A stretch of DNA of 61,622 bases from Candidatus Peregrinibacteria bacterium CG2_30_44_17 (lineage in GTDB: Bacteria; Patescibacteriota; Gracilibacteria; UBA1369; UBA12470), in NCBI GenBank assembly GCA_001873565.1, contig MNZJ01000037.1, forward strand, positions 1 to 61,622. The letters are read 5' to 3'. Shown here one piece after another: positions 1 to 7,556 of the stretch. Positions within the stretch are counted from its first letter, which is position 1. Each line of letters starts with the position of its first letter. Below the pieces are notes generated by a model. It ran no database searches and was not told the DNA's origin. It saw only the letters and a list, made by a program, of their open reading frames with translations. The position numbers and the translations under genes were made by a program.

Positions 1-467
1 TTGATCTCCTGTACACCACCTAGAGACGTTTCCAGCTTATTAATAATCTTCTCGAGTTTCACGGCTTCTTTCTTGGTGTATTTGCTGAATTCGCCGCTAG
101 CCTTCTCATCTTTTAACTGTTTCAGATATTTGATCCTCTGCTTAATGGTCTTGAAGTTTGTAAATAGTCCAGGAACCCACTTCTGAGTTACGTATGGGCA
201 ATTACATCCTTTTGCAGCAGCTTTTACCAGTTCGGTAGCTTGTTGCTTTGTACTTACGAACATGATCGTCTTTCCCTGAGATGCTGATGCATTAAGGAAT
301 TTCACTGCCTCTTCCAGGGCTATTGCGGTTTTGTTCAGGTCGAAAACGTGGATCCCTTGTTTGTCTCCGTAGATGAAAGATTTCATCTTAGGATTCCATT
401 TGCTCGTTGCATGTCCAAAATGAACAGCGTTTTTGAGCATTTCTTTCAGGTCTTTTTCCGTTGGCAT
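1..467 (-). CDS. rpsB: 30S ribosomal protein S2, N-terminal part (cut by window edge)
   Basis: Reading the minus strand from an ATG at 467 gives an open frame to the window edge. It is absent from the ORF track because no stop is inside the window. The translation begins MPTEKDLKEMLKNAVHFGHA and continues with KWNPKMKSFIYG, DKQGIHVFDLNKT and CPYVTQKWVPGLFTNFKTI, the conserved S2 blocks. S2 joins the 30S subunit late and is needed for mRNA and S1 binding. The start has AAGGA six bases upstream of ATG, one of the few clear Shine-Dalgarno sites here. About 155 residues are visible of roughly 230-260 usual. tsf often follows rpsB but would lie outside the window. Confidence 0.95.
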   Translation of the reverse strand, partial: MPTEKDLKEMLKNAVHFGHATSKWNPKMKSFIYGDKQGIHVFDLNKTAIALEEAVKFLNASASQGKTIMFVSTKQQATELVKAAAKGCNCPYVTQKWVPGLFTNFKTIKQRIKYLKQLKDEKASGEFSKYTKKEAVKLEKIINKLETSLGGVQEI

Positions 468-646
468 GTGTCCTTGTGGTTATTGCCTAGATACCGTCTT
501 CTCCTATCGAGGATTCCCTTTTGCGGGCAGGACAATAGGATCGAGTACCAGACTTGGATATAAATGGGCATTTTCGATGAAAACGCCAACGGTCGCATTT
601 TAGTATAATCGCTTCTGGAAGGCAAGTGGAGAAATTGCATTGTGTT

Positions 647-655
647 TGATATAAT
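647..655 (+). promoter_or_regulatory. Extended -10 promoter (TGA-TATAAT) before chorismate mutase
   Basis: TGATATAAT lies 39 bases before the ATG at 695. No good -35 hexamer is seen at the right distance, so this is an extended -10 type. A second TATAAT at 604-609 could be an alternative. Inferred from sequence only. Confidence 0.5.
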
Positions 656-694
656 TTGTGCAATAAGAGTCTTAATATATTTAATTTCATTATT

Positions 695-949
695 ATGATT
701 GATGATTTAAGGGGTCAGATTGACGTTCTTGATAAGAAAATTCTTTCTCTTCTTAAGGAAAGATTTGTGATTGCCCAACAGATTGGCGATCTAAAAAAAG
801 GTAATGATTTGCCTGTGGTTGATGAAGATAGAGAGGCTTTGATATTGAAAAAGCTTGCTGAAGTTTCTATCAAAGAGGGTCTGAATCCGGATTTTGTTTG
901 CTCCGTGTATGAGTTGATCTTCAAGGAATCTCGCAGATTGCAGTGTTGA
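695..949 (+). CDS. Chorismate mutase, AroQ (type II) family, stand-alone
   Basis: An 84-residue all-helical protein starting MIDDLRGQIDVLDKKILSLL. It has the AroQ pattern: R in the first helix, LLKERF, the ...GDLKK segment, then VVDEDREALIL and a C-terminal helix. The family converts chorismate to prephenate for Phe/Tyr synthesis. The track start at 656 adds 13 residues unlike the family; the ATG at 695 puts the family start at residue 1. No Shine-Dalgarno is seen. No other aromatic amino acid gene is in the window, so the enzyme looks orphaned here; it could serve salvage or be a leftover. It is followed 50 bases later by an anti-sigma-type gene with its own promoter. Confidence 0.85.
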   Translation: MIDDLRGQIDVLDKKILSLLKERFVIAQQIGDLKKGNDLPVVDEDREALILKKLAEVSIKEGLNPDFVCSVYELIFKESRRLQC

Positions 950-965
950 CGCAGGTGTTAAAAAT

Positions 966-974
966 TGGTATAAT
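966..974 (+). promoter_or_regulatory. Extended -10 promoter (TGG-TATAAT), decides the next start
   Basis: TGGTATAAT ends at 974. The ATG at 978 proposed by the ORF track would lie at or before the expected transcription start, so the in-frame ATG at 1002 is the better start for the following gene. Confidence 0.5.
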
Positions 975-1001
975 GTAATGATTTATAATCAAATCAGAAA
1001 C

Positions 1002-1583
1002 ATGATAGCTTCCGGTAATCAATCTCAAGTCCAAGTTCCTCAGGCTCAACAGCAGCCGGAGCCGGTTCAGGACTCTACTAAGGAGCCTGTGAAAATCACT
1101 ATTATATTGCCTACTAATGCATATTTCTTGTCCGGCATACGTGATTTTACTTTGACGATGACTAAGAATATGACGGGTTTTTCAGAACAATGGGCTTATC
1201 GTTTTCAGTCAGTTGTGGATGAGCTCTGTAATAATGCTATCGAGCATGGATCTGAGAAAGGTCAGAATGTAACTATTAGCTTTGTTAATATCCCTGATGA
1301 TAGTCTTGAAGTTATAGTTGAAGATAGTGGTACCGGTGCTAGTAAATATACCGCGGCTCAGATGAATAACTTGGTGAAGGAAAGGATTTCAATGATGCAA
1401 GGGCAGTATCTTGGCTTGCGCGGCAGGGGACTACCTAAGATTGTGGCCGAATGGACTGATGAGCTTTTGTTTGAGGATATTGAAGGCGGTGGACTTAGAG
1501 TACGTGTGAAGAAGTATTTACGTAGCAAAGAGGATGCAGTATTATCGTCGTCGGGTGATCCTACCCATGTGATGCTTACGTAA
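1002..1583 (+). CDS. Anti-sigma factor-type serine kinase / GHKL ATPase (RsbW/SpoIIAB-like)
   Basis: About 193 residues. The N-terminal 30 are Gln/Pro-rich and probably disordered. The rest is a HATPase_c_2 domain: N box VVDELCNNAIEHG (Mg-ATP), G1 box VEDSGTG and a G2-like GLRGRGLPKI loop. Proteins of this family bind a sigma factor or other partner and phosphorylate a STAS antagonist on Ser/Thr. The next gene, 34 bases on, is such a STAS protein, so the two likely form a partner-switching module. No sigma factor or PP2C phosphatase is next to them. The ATG at 978 is also in frame, but a -10 box ends three bases before it. A plain histidine-kinase fragment is less likely because no H box or receiver exists. 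Confidence 0.8.
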   Translation: MIASGNQSQVQVPQAQQQPEPVQDSTKEPVKITIILPTNAYFLSGIRDFTLTMTKNMTGFSEQWAYRFQSVVDELCNNAIEHGSEKGQNVTISFVNIPDDSLEVIVEDSGTGASKYTAAQMNNLVKERISMMQGQYLGLRGRGLPKIVAEWTDELLFEDIEGGGLRVRVKKYLRSKEDAVLSSSGDPTHVMLT

Positions 1584-1617
1584 TCACTATGAATAAACAA
1601 ATAACAAATAAACAATT

Positions 1618-1983
1618 ATGACTCAGGCAACAATAACATTTGAGGACGTGCGATCCGATAGTGATAAAAAAGTTAAGATCGTGAAAATCGTCGGTCAGCT
1701 TGACGAAAGCAATGTAGATGAAGAGGCAAAGAAAATTTATGCAGTGATTGAAGGTGCTGGTAGTGGACTTAGTTTGATTTTTGACTTCAGTGATCTTGAG
1801 TACATGAATAGTAAGTCGATCGGATATTTGACTGATTGGTACAGCAAAGTCTCGAGTAGTGGTGGCAAGCTTGTTGTTGCTCAGGCTAAGAGTAACATTG
1901 TCGATATCCTGCAGGTTGTTGGATTGACGCAGCTCGTTACTACTTATCCAAGTGTTGAAGAGGCTAAACTTGCTGTGATGTAG
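1618..1983 (+). CDS. STAS-domain anti-sigma factor antagonist (SpoIIAA/RsbV-like)
   Basis: A 121-residue single STAS domain. It has the beta strands KIVKIVGQLDE and LSLIFDFSDLEYMNS, followed by KSIGYL. The Ser in MNSKSIG sits where the phosphorylated Ser of SpoIIAA (MDSSG) lies. The family binds the cognate GHKL kinase when unphosphorylated and releases the kinase's target. It is next to and in the same direction as such a kinase. The start is preceded by an A-rich leader (aataaacaattATG) without Shine-Dalgarno. A terminator follows 25 bases after the stop, so the two genes make a closed unit. What the switch controls is unknown. Confidence 0.85.
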   Translation: MTQATITFEDVRSDSDKKVKIVKIVGQLDESNVDEEAKKIYAVIEGAGSGLSLIFDFSDLEYMNSKSIGYLTDWYSKVSSSGGKLVVAQAKSNIVDILQVVGLTQLVTTYPSVEEAKLAVM

Positions 1984-2007
1984 TTTGTATTTACGAATCA
2001 TCTTTTG

Positions 2008-2036
2008 AGCCCTGCCTTTTTCGTAGGGCTTTTTTT
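2008..2036 (+). terminator. Intrinsic terminator after the STAS gene
   Basis: AGCCCT / AGGGCT stem with an 11-base loop, followed directly by a run of seven T. It ends the kinase-STAS unit before the glycosyltransferase genes. Confidence 0.8.
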
Positions 2037-2092
2037 GTTTGGTGGATTTTATTCCAAACTTCAGTAAAATAAAGAAGCTTAAATAAAAACAA

Positions 2093-3199
2093 ATGATAGA
2101 TGCTAAGATAGCTTTGGTTGCCGATTGGCTGACCGATCCGGGTGGGGCTGAGAAGGTTGTTTATGCTATGCACAGAATGTTTCCGGAGGCTCCGATTTAT
2201 ACTTCTATCTATGATAAGGATAAGTTGCCGATGTTCGAGGATGCCGATGTTCGTACTTCGTTTATCCAAAAATGGCCTGCGGCCAAGCATCATCATCAAT
2301 GGTATCTCAAGTGGATGCCTGTCGCTTTTGAGCAGTTCGATTTGTCAGAGTACGATATTGTGATCTCCAGTAGTCATTCATGCGCCAAAGGTATTATTAC
2401 GAAGCCTCAGACTATGCATATAAGCTACTGTCATACGCCTATGAGGTATGTCTGGGACGATTGTCACAGATATTTGAAAGATTATCCGTGGCCGAATATG
2501 ATGAAAAAGGTGGCTGCTTACGTGCTTCATGATATACGGCTTTGGGATCGTTTGGCGGCCGATCGTGTCGATTATTTTATTTCTAATTCTGATTATATAG
2601 GGGAGCGTATTTCTAAGTACTACAAGGCTAAATCAGAGACTATATATCCGATTGTTGAGACTGATAACTTCTACTTATCCAGTGACACTGGTAATTTTTA
2701 TCTTGCTGTTGGTCGGCTTATACCTTACAAGCGATTTGATCTGATAGTGGAGGCTTTTAATCATCTTGGCAAACCACTTAAGATTGTTGGGCGTGGTCCT
2801 GAAATGCAGAGACTCAAACGAATGGCTAGGCAGAATATTGAATTCTTGGATTATGTATCGGATGAGCAGTTAAGAGAGCTGCTTTCTACTTGCAAAGCTT
2901 TTGTTTTTCCTCAAGTTGAAGACTTCGGGATTGCACCTGTCGAGGCTATGGCTTCCGGAAGGCCTGTGATTGCTTATGCCGATGGTGGGGCGCTTGAGAC
3001 CGTACAGGACGGAAAGAGCGGAGTTTTCTTTGATACTCAGAGTGCGGATGCGCTTATAAAAGCGGTTTTGCGGTTTGAGAAGAAGAAATTTAATGGTAAA
3101 AGTATTGCAGATAGTGTCGCTGAGTTTGGAAGAGATCGTTTTGAGAGAGAACTTAAGAGTTTTATTTCTAGGAAGTGGAAGAGCTTTAATAGGAAGTAA
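2093..3199 (+). CDS. Glycosyltransferase family 4 (GT-B fold)
   Basis: A 368-residue cytosolic enzyme. The N-terminal Rossmann half starts with KIALVADWLTDPGGAEKVV, including the Gly-rich donor loop typical of mannosyl/rhamnosyl GT4 enzymes. The C-terminal half has AVGRLIPYKRFDL and the EX7E motif in EDFGIAPVEAMASGRPVIA. Such enzymes add sugars to lipid-linked glycans at the inner membrane face. The leader aataaaaacaaATG lacks a Shine-Dalgarno. It is the first of three glycan genes on this strand, with a Wzz-like gene and a second GT4 following. The sugar and acceptor cannot be told from sequence. Confidence 0.88.
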   Translation: MIDAKIALVADWLTDPGGAEKVVYAMHRMFPEAPIYTSIYDKDKLPMFEDADVRTSFIQKWPAAKHHHQWYLKWMPVAFEQFDLSEYDIVISSSHSCAKGIITKPQTMHISYCHTPMRYVWDDCHRYLKDYPWPNMMKKVAAYVLHDIRLWDRLAADRVDYFISNSDYIGERISKYYKAKSETIYPIVETDNFYLSSDTGNFYLAVGRLIPYKRFDLIVEAFNHLGKPLKIVGRGPEMQRLKRMARQNIEFLDYVSDEQLRELLSTCKAFVFPQVEDFGIAPVEAMASGRPVIAYADGGALETVQDGKSGVFFDTQSADALIKAVLRFEKKKFNGKSIADSVAEFGRDRFERELKSFISRKWKSFNRK

Positions 3200-3221
3200 T
3201 GAGCCTTTAATTCAAATTAGC

Positions 3222-4064
3222 ATGGATATACGCAACTATTTTTACTATTTATGGCGAATGAAGTGGAAGGCTGTTTCTGTTGGCATTATTTTTGCTGTTT
3301 GCGGGTTTGTGTATACTTCCGTTTCCAGCATTACTACTTATGAAGGTGTTGTTTTTTTGACTGTCGGTATGGAACAGGCGGAATATCCGCAGGAGGCGGA
3401 AGCTTTTGGCGCACGAGGCGTGACGGAAGCCGATTATTACTTTGCTCAGACTGTTCAAGGATGGACTATGGACCCATCTTTTGCTAACGACGTGATTTCT
3501 CGATTACAGATCGTTAGCGACGATGCTGCGTTGTCTATTTCCGCTAGGCAGCAGGAAAGGCAAAATATTATATTCAGTGTTGTTTCTGGGGATTCCCAGA
3601 CTGCACTTGATGCTTCACAGGCATCCCTTGATGAACTTGATGATAGGCTCATGGGTTATAACGAGACGATGCAAACTTCTTATAAGATTGCTAATCCGGC
3701 AGTCACTTTGCTGACTCACGAACCCAATGTCGTTAGGAATTCGGTTTTGGGGTTACTTGTTGGCATGATCTTCGTTTTTGTTGCGATGCTTTGTTATGAA
3801 TTCCTTGTCGGTATTGTGAGTTTTACTTTTCAGGTCGAAAAAATTCTTGGTAAGCCTTCCATTGATCCTTCTTATATATCAAAAAACGGCTATATACTTG
3901 GTGTTGGCACTGATGTTTCCAAGAAGTACGGACGTGATGTTGTGCATAGCGGAGATATAAAGCATGGCAACTATGTATTTGTTGTCAAAATAGGCACTGC
4001 CTCTGAAAAAGAGCTACAGACTTTGGTAAAAGTAGTTTCTGATTATGAGTGGATCACGGCTTAA
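3222..4064 (+). CDS. Wzz/chain-length-determinant-like membrane protein
   Basis: The ATG at 3222 gives 280 residues starting MDIRNYFYYLWRMKWKAV. The track start at 3075 lies inside the upstream gene and is rejected. A transmembrane helix at about residues 16-36 follows a short basic cytoplasmic tail. Next come an external alpha/beta region with a likely coiled stretch and a second helix near 170-195. The C-terminal region is cytoplasmic and resembles the small remnant domain after TM2 of polysaccharide co-polymerases. No Walker motif of a BY-kinase is seen. The placement between two GT4 genes supports a role in glycan chain assembly. Similarity is by topology and the YYLWRMKWK start, so the call is moderate. 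Confidence 0.6.
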   Translation: MDIRNYFYYLWRMKWKAVSVGIIFAVCGFVYTSVSSITTYEGVVFLTVGMEQAEYPQEAEAFGARGVTEADYYFAQTVQGWTMDPSFANDVISRLQIVSDDAALSISARQQERQNIIFSVVSGDSQTALDASQASLDELDDRLMGYNETMQTSYKIANPAVTLLTHEPNVVRNSVLGLLVGMIFVFVAMLCYEFLVGIVSFTFQVEKILGKPSIDPSYISKNGYILGVGTDVSKKYGRDVVHSGDIKHGNYVFVVKIGTASEKELQTLVKVVSDYEWITA

Positions 4065-4076
4065 CAAGGCTATTTA

Positions 4077-5147
4077 ATGAAAATTGGAATTGATTTAAGG
4101 CCTCTTTTGCATGGCAAGGCGTCAGGTGTTGCTGTTTATACGCACTCCTTGGTCTCGGAGATGATAAAGCATAAAGAACATGAGTTTGTGCTTTTTCTTA
4201 GTGGGAGTAAAAGCGAATATTCACATATCATGGATGATTTCTCCGGAGCGAACATCAAGAAGGTGTTTTGGAAAGTGCCTAACAGGATACTTAATTTTGG
4301 TTTTTGGTTTCTTAATTACCCCAAGGTCGATCTCGGTCTGGATGCGATGTTCCTCCCCGATATGAGGCCGATTAGACTGCCTAAGGGCACGGCGAAAATT
4401 GTTACTTGTCATGACCTTTCGTTCCTGCGGTTTTCTCGATTTTTCTCATGGAAAAGCAGGTTTTGGTACAAGCTAAATAGCCCAAAGAATTATTTTCGGA
4501 CTGCCGACAAGGTCATTTCTGTGTCGAAATTTACCAAGAAAGAGCTGGAAAGGCTCTGCGGAGTTGCAAGTGAGGTTGTTTATGAGGGCGCCAGTATCTC
4601 TGATGAGAGTGATACTGCGGCTGTTTCCGAGAAATACAATTTGCCTGCTCGCTACCTGCTATCTTTGTCTACACTTGAGCCCCGTAAGAATCTTAAGAGA
4701 GTTATAGAAGCATTTCAGAAGGCAAAGGTCGATTGTGATTTGGTTGTGGCTGGTGATTTTGACACATCGGTTTTTTCTAAATTGAAACTGCCATCGAGTG
4801 ATAGAGTGCACTTAATAGGGGAGATTGCCGAGACGGAAAAGAAAGCCTTGTATGGGATGTCGGATGGTCTTGTTTATGTGTCTTTGTATGAGGGTTTTGG
4901 ACTCCCCCCTCTAGAGGCTATGTGGTGTGGTAAGCCTGTCTTAACAAGCAAGGATAGTCCTATGGAAGAGGTTTGTGGCAAGTATGGCGTCTATGTCGAT
5001 CCTTATGACGTTGCTGATATTTCAGCCGGTATAAGAGAGCTTATAACTGCCGATAAAGATCCCAAGGAAATTGCTGAACATGCCAGGAAATTCAGCTGGA
5101 GAGATGCAGCTAAACGCACTTTGGAAATCATTGAAAGTTCGCTGTGA
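4077..5147 (+). CDS. Glycosyltransferase family 4
   Basis: A 356-residue GT-B enzyme starting MKIGIDLRPLLHGKASGVAVYTHSL when read through; the first 20 residues hold the GIDLRPL and G-rich loop typical of mannosyltransferase-like GT4. The C-terminal half has LSTLEPRKNLKRVIEAF and the EX7E motif in EGFGLPPLEAMWCGKPV. It lies 12 bases after the Wzz-like gene and completes the three-gene glycan cluster. It converges with the AI-2E gene, one base separating the stops. Confidence 0.88.
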   Translation: MKIGIDLRPLLHGKASGVAVYTHSLVSEMIKHKEHEFVLFLSGSKSEYSHIMDDFSGANIKKVFWKVPNRILNFGFWFLNYPKVDLGLDAMFLPDMRPIRLPKGTAKIVTCHDLSFLRFSRFFSWKSRFWYKLNSPKNYFRTADKVISVSKFTKKELERLCGVASEVVYEGASISDESDTAAVSEKYNLPARYLLSLSTLEPRKNLKRVIEAFQKAKVDCDLVVAGDFDTSVFSKLKLPSSDRVHLIGEIAETEKKALYGMSDGLVYVSLYEGFGLPPLEAMWCGKPVLTSKDSPMEEVCGKYGVYVDPYDVADISAGIRELITADKDPKEIAEHARKFSWRDAAKRTLEIIESSL

Positions 5148-5148
5148 T

Positions 5149-6372
5149 TTATTTCTCCTTGTCTAAATAGTCTGTCACGAACAAAGACGCTGTTGTTGCG
5201 ACAGGTACGGCTAAGATTATTCCAAGTATACCTAGCATCTGATATCCGATTAAGACAGAGATAATAATAATAACCGGTTTTAGTCCTACTGTTTTTTTCA
5301 TTATCAGTGGAATAAGTACATTGCCTTCCAGTTGCTGAGCCATGATGACGATGCCTATGACCCATAGGACCAGCCATGGGGATTCGTTGAATGCAATCAA
5401 TCCAGCCGGTATGCCTGCAAGGATGGGTCCTATAACAGGGAATAGCTCAGCTATTCCTCCCATCATTGCCAGCGTGATTGCGAAGTCGAGTCCAAGAAGC
5501 GAGAATCCGATCAAGTATAGTGTGAACATGGAAATCATAAGCATCATCATGCCACGTATCCAGTGTCCTATCTTGTCTTTGATCTTCTCTGATTTCTCTA
5601 CGATATACGCGCTGTACTTAGATGGGAATACGGATTTCAGGAACTTGTCTACACTTCCCGCGTCTACTACCAAGAAGAATGTGATGATGAGTACTAGTAT
5701 AGCGTTGAATACGCCATTAAATATCATCTTAAGAGCCACAAATGTATTGCCTGCAATGTTCTGTAATTGCTCGCCAAGTTTCTCGAGAGTGCCTTGCAAA
5801 TTGTTTATAAATGTTTGCTGATCGACAGCTTCCAGTGATGATTGTAAGTAAGGTATTATCTTGTCTGCAAAAGGCAATGTCTCTAATGAGTCGCCGTTGG
5901 TGATGTTTGTTATGAGATGTCCGGCTTTCTTTGCAAGTTCCAGCAGCTGATCTGCAACGATCGGTATAAGATTTGATATGAAGAATCCTACCAGAAACAA
6001 TAATACAGCGTAGATACCTAGTACGCTGATTGCTCTTGGTACTTTTCTGCTCTGTAATTTGTTTACTGCGGGATCAATAGCTGCATACAGCAGTAGCGAT
6101 ACGAAGACGATCAGAATTATACTTCTAATCTCGTATGCCACTTGCATTAACAGATAGATTAGTAGTATCACAAGCGCGGACTTAGCGACGCTAGCTATAG
6201 ATAGATGTACCAGTACAGTATCTTGCTTCTTTGGCTTCGGCAGAGTGGATTCGATCTTCTGGTTATGAGTCTTCTCGTATTCTTCTATTTTACTTAGCGC
6301 ATCTATTTTTGCCCTTATGCTTTTGAGCTTTTTTTGAGAATTTTTAAGCAGATTACTTATTCTGTTTTTCAT
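5149..6372 (-). CDS. AI-2E family (PerM-type) membrane protein
   Basis: A 407-residue protein. The first 55 residues form a charged, likely coiled-coil cytoplasmic extension (LKNSQKKLKSIRAKIDALSK). Two hydrophobic helices follow near 65-110, then one near 120-140, an external region at about 150-215 and a block of helices to the C terminus. That block has the family signature around GLDFAITLAMMGGIAELFPVIGP and ends in LAVPVAATA-like helices. The family includes TqsA and proposed Na+/H+ antiporters, so the substrate is open. The N-terminal coiled extension is longer than in typical members. The start follows the VirB2-like gene by nine bases, so they are probably co-transcribed. Confidence 0.85.
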   Translation of the reverse strand: MKNRISNLLKNSQKKLKSIRAKIDALSKIEEYEKTHNQKIESTLPKPKKQDTVLVHLSIASVAKSALVILLIYLLMQVAYEIRSIILIVFVSLLLYAAIDPAVNKLQSRKVPRAISVLGIYAVLLFLVGFFISNLIPIVADQLLELAKKAGHLITNITNGDSLETLPFADKIIPYLQSSLEAVDQQTFINNLQGTLEKLGEQLQNIAGNTFVALKMIFNGVFNAILVLIITFFLVVDAGSVDKFLKSVFPSKYSAYIVEKSEKIKDKIGHWIRGMMMLMISMFTLYLIGFSLLGLDFAITLAMMGGIAELFPVIGPILAGIPAGLIAFNESPWLVLWVIGIVIMAQQLEGNVLIPLIMKKTVGLKPVIIIISVLIGYQMLGILGIILAVPVATTASLFVTDYLDKEK

Positions 6373-6381
6373 GTTGGTTAT

Positions 6382-6873
6382 TTATGATGTTAGTTGAGTT
6401 TGTATGATGTTTACTATTATCCATGCAAGGCTTGCCAGTGCGAGTCCTATGAGTGCGTACATTACTGCTTTTTTGCCTTTCTCTTTGTCCTCCGTGACGC
6501 CTCCCCATGCATAATAATATCCGCCGACTATGACGAATAGAACGCTGATTAGTCCCGCTACCCCTATGAGAAACTCGATAATGTATGTGATGTAATAAGG
6601 TAGCATCCATAGGTGAATATCGCCGGTTTTGATTCCGCATGACAAAAACTCCTCTCTACATGGATTCTCAGTGCTTAGGGTGCATTCCGTATTTGCCATG
6701 TACGCTGCCCTTTCCGTATCGTCGTTATTCGCACTGCTTATAATCGTCATGCACTCTGCATCTGTGAAGTTTTCCGCTCCTTGTGGCAATATTGTGTCTG
6801 CCGCTAATGCTGTCGGAATAAGCATTGCTATTGAAGCAATCAGAGTTAGTAGAATTGCTGCTGCTTTTTTCAT
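6382..6873 (-). CDS. Small VirB2/TrbC-like membrane protein with signal peptide
   Basis: 163 residues. A signal peptide (MKKAAAILLTLIASIAMLIP, cut near ALAAD) is followed by a roughly 70-residue external part with five cysteines. Two hydrophobic helices come next (about 100-122 and 137-158), linked by a short loop YYYAWGGVTEDKEKGKKAV. That loop and helix pair are like VirB2/TrbC pilins and the related proteins often annotated 'pilin' in CPR genomes. No VirB4 or other type IV secretion genes are near, so a conjugation role is not supported here. The external Cys-rich part is longer than in VirB2. Start: ATG 6873 with leader taaaaatacaaac, no Shine-Dalgarno. Confidence 0.6.
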   Translation of the reverse strand: MKKAAAILLTLIASIAMLIPTALAADTILPQGAENFTDAECMTIISSANNDDTERAAYMANTECTLSTENPCREEFLSCGIKTGDIHLWMLPYYITYIIEFLIGVAGLISVLFVIVGGYYYAWGGVTEDKEKGKKAVMYALIGLALASLAWIIVNIIQTQLTS

Positions 6874-6931
6874 GTTTGTATTTTTAGGACGACGCGCGAC
6901 TTACATATTACATACCTGAGTAGGTGAGTGT

Positions 6932-7507
6932 CTAGTCAAATAGCATTCTTCCGAGCCTTACTATTGTTGCCCCACACTTGATTGCCAGTTGATAATCTTG
7001 GCTCATGCCCATTGAGAGCTCTTTGAGATGGTACTTTTTTTGGAGTTTTTTCATGCGGTTGAACTGGGTGGTGATGGCTAGTTGATCTGATGTGTCCTCT
7101 GCAATCGTCATTAAGCCTTCGAGCTTAAGGGAGGGGAGTGAGCTGACGGTCTCTATCAAAGGCTGGACGTGTTCCTCTAATATGCCACCTTTTTGATTTT
7201 CGCGACTTATGTTGACTTGTATGTATATTCTTTGTGTTTTTCCGAGTTTTTCGGCGGCTTTGTTCACTGCTTTGGCTAGTTTCTCGGAATCGATAGTTTC
7301 GATAACGTCGCATAGATTTACCGCCATAGCGGCTTTGTTGGTTTGCAAATGTCCTATGAAATGTTTTTCCACTCCCGTTAGCTCGGGGAATTTTTCGCAA
7401 GCTTCCTTTATGCGATTTTCGCCGACTATGCTGATGTTGTGTTTGCGAATGATCTTGAGTATTTCTTCCAAAGACCGCCCTTTTGTAACCGCCATTGTTT
7501 TCGTCAT
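6932..7507 (-). CDS. YggS/PROSC-type pyridoxal phosphate homeostasis protein, short N-terminus
   Basis: Starting at ATG 7507 gives 191 residues. The track start at 7693 lies inside der on the other strand and is rejected. Motifs: MAVTKGRSLEEI (the Lys should bind PLP), GENRIKEA, HFIGHLQTNK, NISRENQKGG, LEGLMTI, LSMGMSQDYQLAIKCGATIVRLG. The family binds PLP and buffers its supply. Usual members are about 220-230 residues and carry a roughly 30-residue helix before the Lys strand; here that helix is missing and the protein starts at the first barrel strand. A non-ATG upstream start could restore only about 15 codons before der. It is divergent from der. Confidence 0.85.
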   Translation of the reverse strand: MTKTMAVTKGRSLEEILKIIRKHNISIVGENRIKEACEKFPELTGVEKHFIGHLQTNKAAMAVNLCDVIETIDSEKLAKAVNKAAEKLGKTQRIYIQVNISRENQKGGILEEHVQPLIETVSSLPSLKLEGLMTIAEDTSDQLAITTQFNRMKKLQKKYHLKELSMGMSQDYQLAIKCGATIVRLGRMLFD

Positions 7508-7556
7508 GGTTTTTAGATATGATTCACCACGGTTTGTATCATAACAAAAAATACAG

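Noticed and set aside
3075-3221. Longer Wzz-like start proposed by the ORF track
   Set aside because: It would overlap 125 bases of the upstream GT4 gene and adds residues unlike the family; the ATG at 3222 gives the usual short cytoplasmic tail.
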